Origin: Pseudomonas sp. Leaf48
Lineage (GTDB): Bacteria; Pseudomonadota; Gammaproteobacteria; Pseudomonadales; Pseudomonadaceae
Assembly: GCF_001421885.1 (NCBI RefSeq)
Contig: NZ_LMLH01000028.1
Span: forward strand, 463,143 to 527,142
Direction of reading: 5' to 3'
DNA length: 64,000 nucleotides
The first letter of the stretch is position 1. Each line of letters opens with the position of its first letter. Positions 63,001-64,000 of this stretch are shown here, piece after piece. Below the pieces are notes generated by a model. The model saw only the letters and a program-made list of their open reading frames with translations. It was not told the DNA's origin and made no database searches. The position numbers and the translations under genes were made by a program.

Positions 63001-63443
63001 ACAAGCTGCGCGATCGCTATCGGGTGGATCTGGTGGGGCTGCAAGCATCCTGCGAAGCGAACTACGCGCGCCTGATGCGACTGCTGCCGGACATGCGCAG
63101 CGAGCCCGCCGCGCGGCGCATCGCCGTGACCCATGGCGAGCAGATGCTTGGTGTGCTGGCGCTGGAGGTGCTGCAGGTGTGCCCTTACACCACGACCCTG
63201 CAAGTGCGCCAGGAACACAGCCTGCCCTGGCTGCCGGTGCCGCAACTGGAAGTGCAGGTCTATCATGATGCCTGCATGGCTGAAGTGGTCAGCGCCGAAC
63301 ATGCACGGCGCTTTCGTGGCATCTATCCTTACCCGAACGCCTCGATGCACCAGCCAGACGAAAAAGCCCAGTTGAACATGTTCCTGGGCGAGTGGCTGAG
63401 TCATTGCCTGGCATTGGGCCATGAGTACGAAGTAGTACGTTAA
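62991..63443 (+). CDS. DUF1249 family protein (YqiB-like)
   Basis: 150 residues, YqiB/DUF1249 family: CEANYARLMRLLPDM, LEVQVYHDACMAEVV, YPNASMHQPDEKAQLNMFLGEWL are the family blocks. No signal peptide. Function unknown; nearly always lies between nudF and cpdA, as here. It overlaps nudF by 10 nt. Confidence 0.9.
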   Translation: MVVNKLRDRYRVDLVGLQASCEANYARLMRLLPDMRSEPAARRIAVTHGEQMLGVLALEVLQVCPYTTTLQVRQEHSLPWLPVPQLEVQVYHDACMAEVVSAEHARRFRGIYPYPNASMHQPDEKAQLNMFLGEWLSHCLALGHEYEVVR

Positions 63444-63555
63444 TCGAGCGCTGCAGTTGTGAACTGCGTCAGGTTCACAGGTTTCCCCTTTCGTTCGTCC
63501 CCCAGCATAATTGCGCCAACCCTCCATTCCCGTGATCACACCCTGGGAGAACGTC

Positions 63556-64000
63556 TTGCCGAGCGTATCGACATTGACCACCGCCGATGCGGCGTTGCTG
63601 GTGCAACTCTCCGACAGCCATCTGTTTGCCGAGACGCACGAAACACTGCTGGGCATGAACACCCGTGACAGCCTGCAAAAGGTCATCGAACTGGTGCGCG
63701 CGCAGCAGCCGCGAATTGATCTGATCATTGCCAGTGGCGACCTTTCCCAGGATGGCACGCTGGAGTCCTACCAGCAGTTTCGCGACCTGACCCGCCAGCT
63801 TGCTGCGCCGGCGCGCTGGATCCCCGGCAATCACGATGAGCCGCAGATCATGGCCCAGGCAGCGGTGCAGAGCGGTTTGCTGGAGCCGGTGGTGGATATC
63901 GGCAACTGGCGAGTCACGCTGCTTGATTCGGCTGTGCCGGGTTCGGTGCCCGGATATTTGCAGGACGAGCAATTGCAGTTGCTGGCCAGGTCATTGAGCG
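63556..64000 (+). CDS. cpdA: CpdA: 3',5'-cAMP phosphodiesterase (3' part outside window)
   Basis: Hydrolyses cAMP and so tunes Vfr/CRP signalling. 148 codons are visible. Metal-site motifs of class III phosphodiesterases are clear: QLSDSHLF (Asp and His), ASGDLSQDG and PGNHDE. The start is placed at TTG 63556 with GGGAGA upstream, since the conserved QLSDSHLF then lies at residues 18-25. An ATG lies further in (GMNTRDS) but after that motif, so it cannot be the start. The gene runs off the window end. Confidence 0.92.
   Translation, partial: MPSVSTLTTADAALLVQLSDSHLFAETHETLLGMNTRDSLQKVIELVRAQQPRIDLIIASGDLSQDGTLESYQQFRDLTRQLAAPARWIPGNHDEPQIMAQAAVQSGLLEPVVDIGNWRVTLLDSAVPGSVPGYLQDEQLQLLARSLS

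Overview
The window is a chromosomal segment of a Pseudomonas, most probably from the P. fluorescens complex. The evidence is GC-rich coding DNA, gene order that matches (from memory) the P. aeruginosa blocks msrA-dipA-aceF-aceE-glnE and waaF through cpdA, Pseudomonas-type core-LPS kinase and carbamoyltransferase genes, a DUF6124 protein, and several classes of Pseudomonas REP/REPIN palindromes. Nothing was searched; all identifications come from reading translations and motifs.

Layout. (1) 1-5.3 kb: divergent putA (truncated by the window edge) and putP, with five PutA-type hexamers between them. (2) 5.4-12.2 kb: an accessory island. It holds a DUF6124 gene, a 719-bp stretch with no convincing gene, and a large modular peptidoglycan hydrolase (M23-like, SH3-like repeats, EF-hand, VgrG3-type muramidase end) overlapping an LprI-type periplasmic inhibitor. 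Next come an orphan C-terminal hydrolase fragment overlapping a Cys-rich exported protein, and a two-TM protein of unknown function. From about 8.4 to 10.8 kb the DNA is visibly AT-richer than the rest. This looks like a type VI secretion-style effector/immunity cassette array and is the most novel part of the window. (3) 12.3-28.2 kb: rlmJ, msrA, the c-di-GMP phosphodiesterase dipA, two accessory genes (PhoD-like phosphatase, delta-60 beta-propeller protein), the pyruvate dehydrogenase genes aceEF, and glnE. (4) 28.4-50.0 kb: the lipopolysaccharide core region. It contains heptosyltransferases waaF/waaC, glucosyltransferase waaG, sugar kinases waaP/wapP/wapQ plus a double-kinase protein, an O-carbamoyltransferase, two GT4 and one GT2 glycosyltransferases, mig-14, and the de-N-acetylase dnpA. 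On the opposite strand lie an acyltransferase and a WaaL ligase fused to a kinase-like domain. msbA and hldE follow. (5) 50.2-64 kb: a Nudix-like hypothetical, aldo/keto reductase, FAD oxidoreductase, emrE, a LysR regulator, waaA, a TolC-family channel, TPP riboswitch-thiC, cytX, a DUF3298 lipoprotein, nudF, a DUF1249 protein, and the start of cpdA.

How the genes work together. hldE makes the ADP-heptose donor and waaA adds Kdo. WaaC, WaaF and WaaG build the inner core. The kinases and carbamoyltransferase decorate heptose, the downstream glycosyltransferases and WapR extend the outer core, MsbA flips the core-lipid A, and WaaL attaches O-antigen. Many of these genes overlap by 1-4 nt, implying translational coupling. 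thiC and cytX form a thiamin-pyrimidine synthesis/uptake unit, and nudF-DUF1249-cpdA is the usual downstream cluster.

Genes are often separated by REPINs or other palindromes. These fall in at least four sequence classes, some preceded by degenerate tandem half-units.
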